From contig CAMLJY010000007.1 in NCBI GenBank assembly GCA_946480465.1, positions 87,010 to 151,009 of the forward strand: 64,000 nucleotides of DNA. The letters run 5' to 3'. The stretch comes from an uncultured Burkholderiales bacterium. Its GTDB lineage: Bacteria; Pseudomonadota; Gammaproteobacteria; Burkholderiales; Burkholderiaceae. Positions 63,942 to 64,000 of the stretch are shown in pieces. The first letter of the stretch is position 1; each line of letters starts with the position of its first letter. The position numbers were made by a program, and so were the translations under genes. The notes beneath the pieces were generated by a model. The model had not been told where the DNA came from. It made no database searches and was given only the letters and a program-made list of their open reading frames with translations.

Positions 63942-64000
63942 CCCTTTACAGGGACTCCCCGATAAGTCAACACCACCATTTGTCTTTCATGCAAGGCTGC
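63936..64000 (+). other. Start of a second attC, possibly interrupted
   Basis: GCCTAAC at 63936-63942 is a perfect attC R box overlapping the cassette stop codon. The following bases, CCTTTACAGGGACTCCCCGA, do not resemble the CCATCGAGCGGAC arm seen in the first attC, and no GTTAGGC occurs before the window ends. An insertion-sequence end may start near GGGACTCCCCGATAAG. The site is cut by the window edge. Confidence 0.5.

Overview
The window is GC-rich, densely coded DNA from a free-living diazotrophic proteobacterium. Gene content and sequence style (Burkholderia-type porin, a nif cluster with fdxN, nifZ, an LRV protein and a DegT-like protein) point to a betaproteobacterium of the order Burkholderiales. 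No rRNA or tRNA gene is present, so this rests on protein resemblance alone.

Region 1 (1-17.5 kb) is an aromatic-compound catabolic and uptake locus. It starts with the end of an acylating acetaldehyde dehydrogenase and a 4-hydroxy-2-oxovalerate aldolase, which are the last steps of a meta-cleavage pathway. These are followed by a class II aldolase-like protein, a SnoaL-like protein, a two-component flavin monooxygenase with a separate flavin reductase, a GlcG/HbpS-like protein, a LysR regulator, a TfdB/PheA-type FAD hydroxylase, WrbA and a porin. A complete branched-chain-amino-acid-type ABC transporter ends the locus and is bracketed by two paralogous binding proteins.

Region 2 (17.5-36.1 kb) looks like a decaying iron/heme-acquisition islet. 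Two copies of a roughly 140-bp direct repeat, each followed by a second diverged block, lie about 17 kb apart at its edges. Between them are a FecR remnant, a frameshifted TonB receptor, a VapBC pair, two intact TonB receptors, a frameshifted hemin-degrading protein, a PepSY operon with two Fur-box-like palindromes, a DUF4198 protein and a third TonB receptor that has lost its N-terminus.

Region 3 (36.1-43.4 kb) carries nifHDK on the minus strand with hscB and two unnamed genes downstream. Divergently, on the plus strand, are a truncated hemoglobin, an unnamed protein and an FmdB-type zinc ribbon. Two sigma-54 promoters face away from each other around one NifA-type TGT-N10-ACA site.

Region 4 (43.6-50.1 kb) separates the two nif blocks. 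It holds unrelated genes: a VWA-domain lipoprotein, a HAD-like protein, a LysR regulator, an RNA 2'-phosphotransferase (KptA), a HEAT-repeat protein and a propeller-like protein.

Region 5 (50.3-61.9 kb) is a long minus-strand nif accessory operon: nifB-fdxN-iscA-TPR-LRV-nifZ-nifZ-unknown-nifS-nifT-DUF6129-DegT-SIR2-[2Fe-2S] ferredoxin, a repeat block, then an amine-oxidase-like gene and an unknown. It starts at a second divergent sigma-54/NifA promoter pair, whose other arm drives a pseudo-receiver protein.

Region 6 (62-64 kb) is a degenerate integron. It has an intI gene broken by an in-frame stop and truncated in its catalytic domain, an attI-like site, one cassette ending in a convincing attC site, and a second cassette encoding an FCP1/NIF-type HAD phosphatase whose stop codon overlaps the next attC R box. 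This is the most surprising part of the window.
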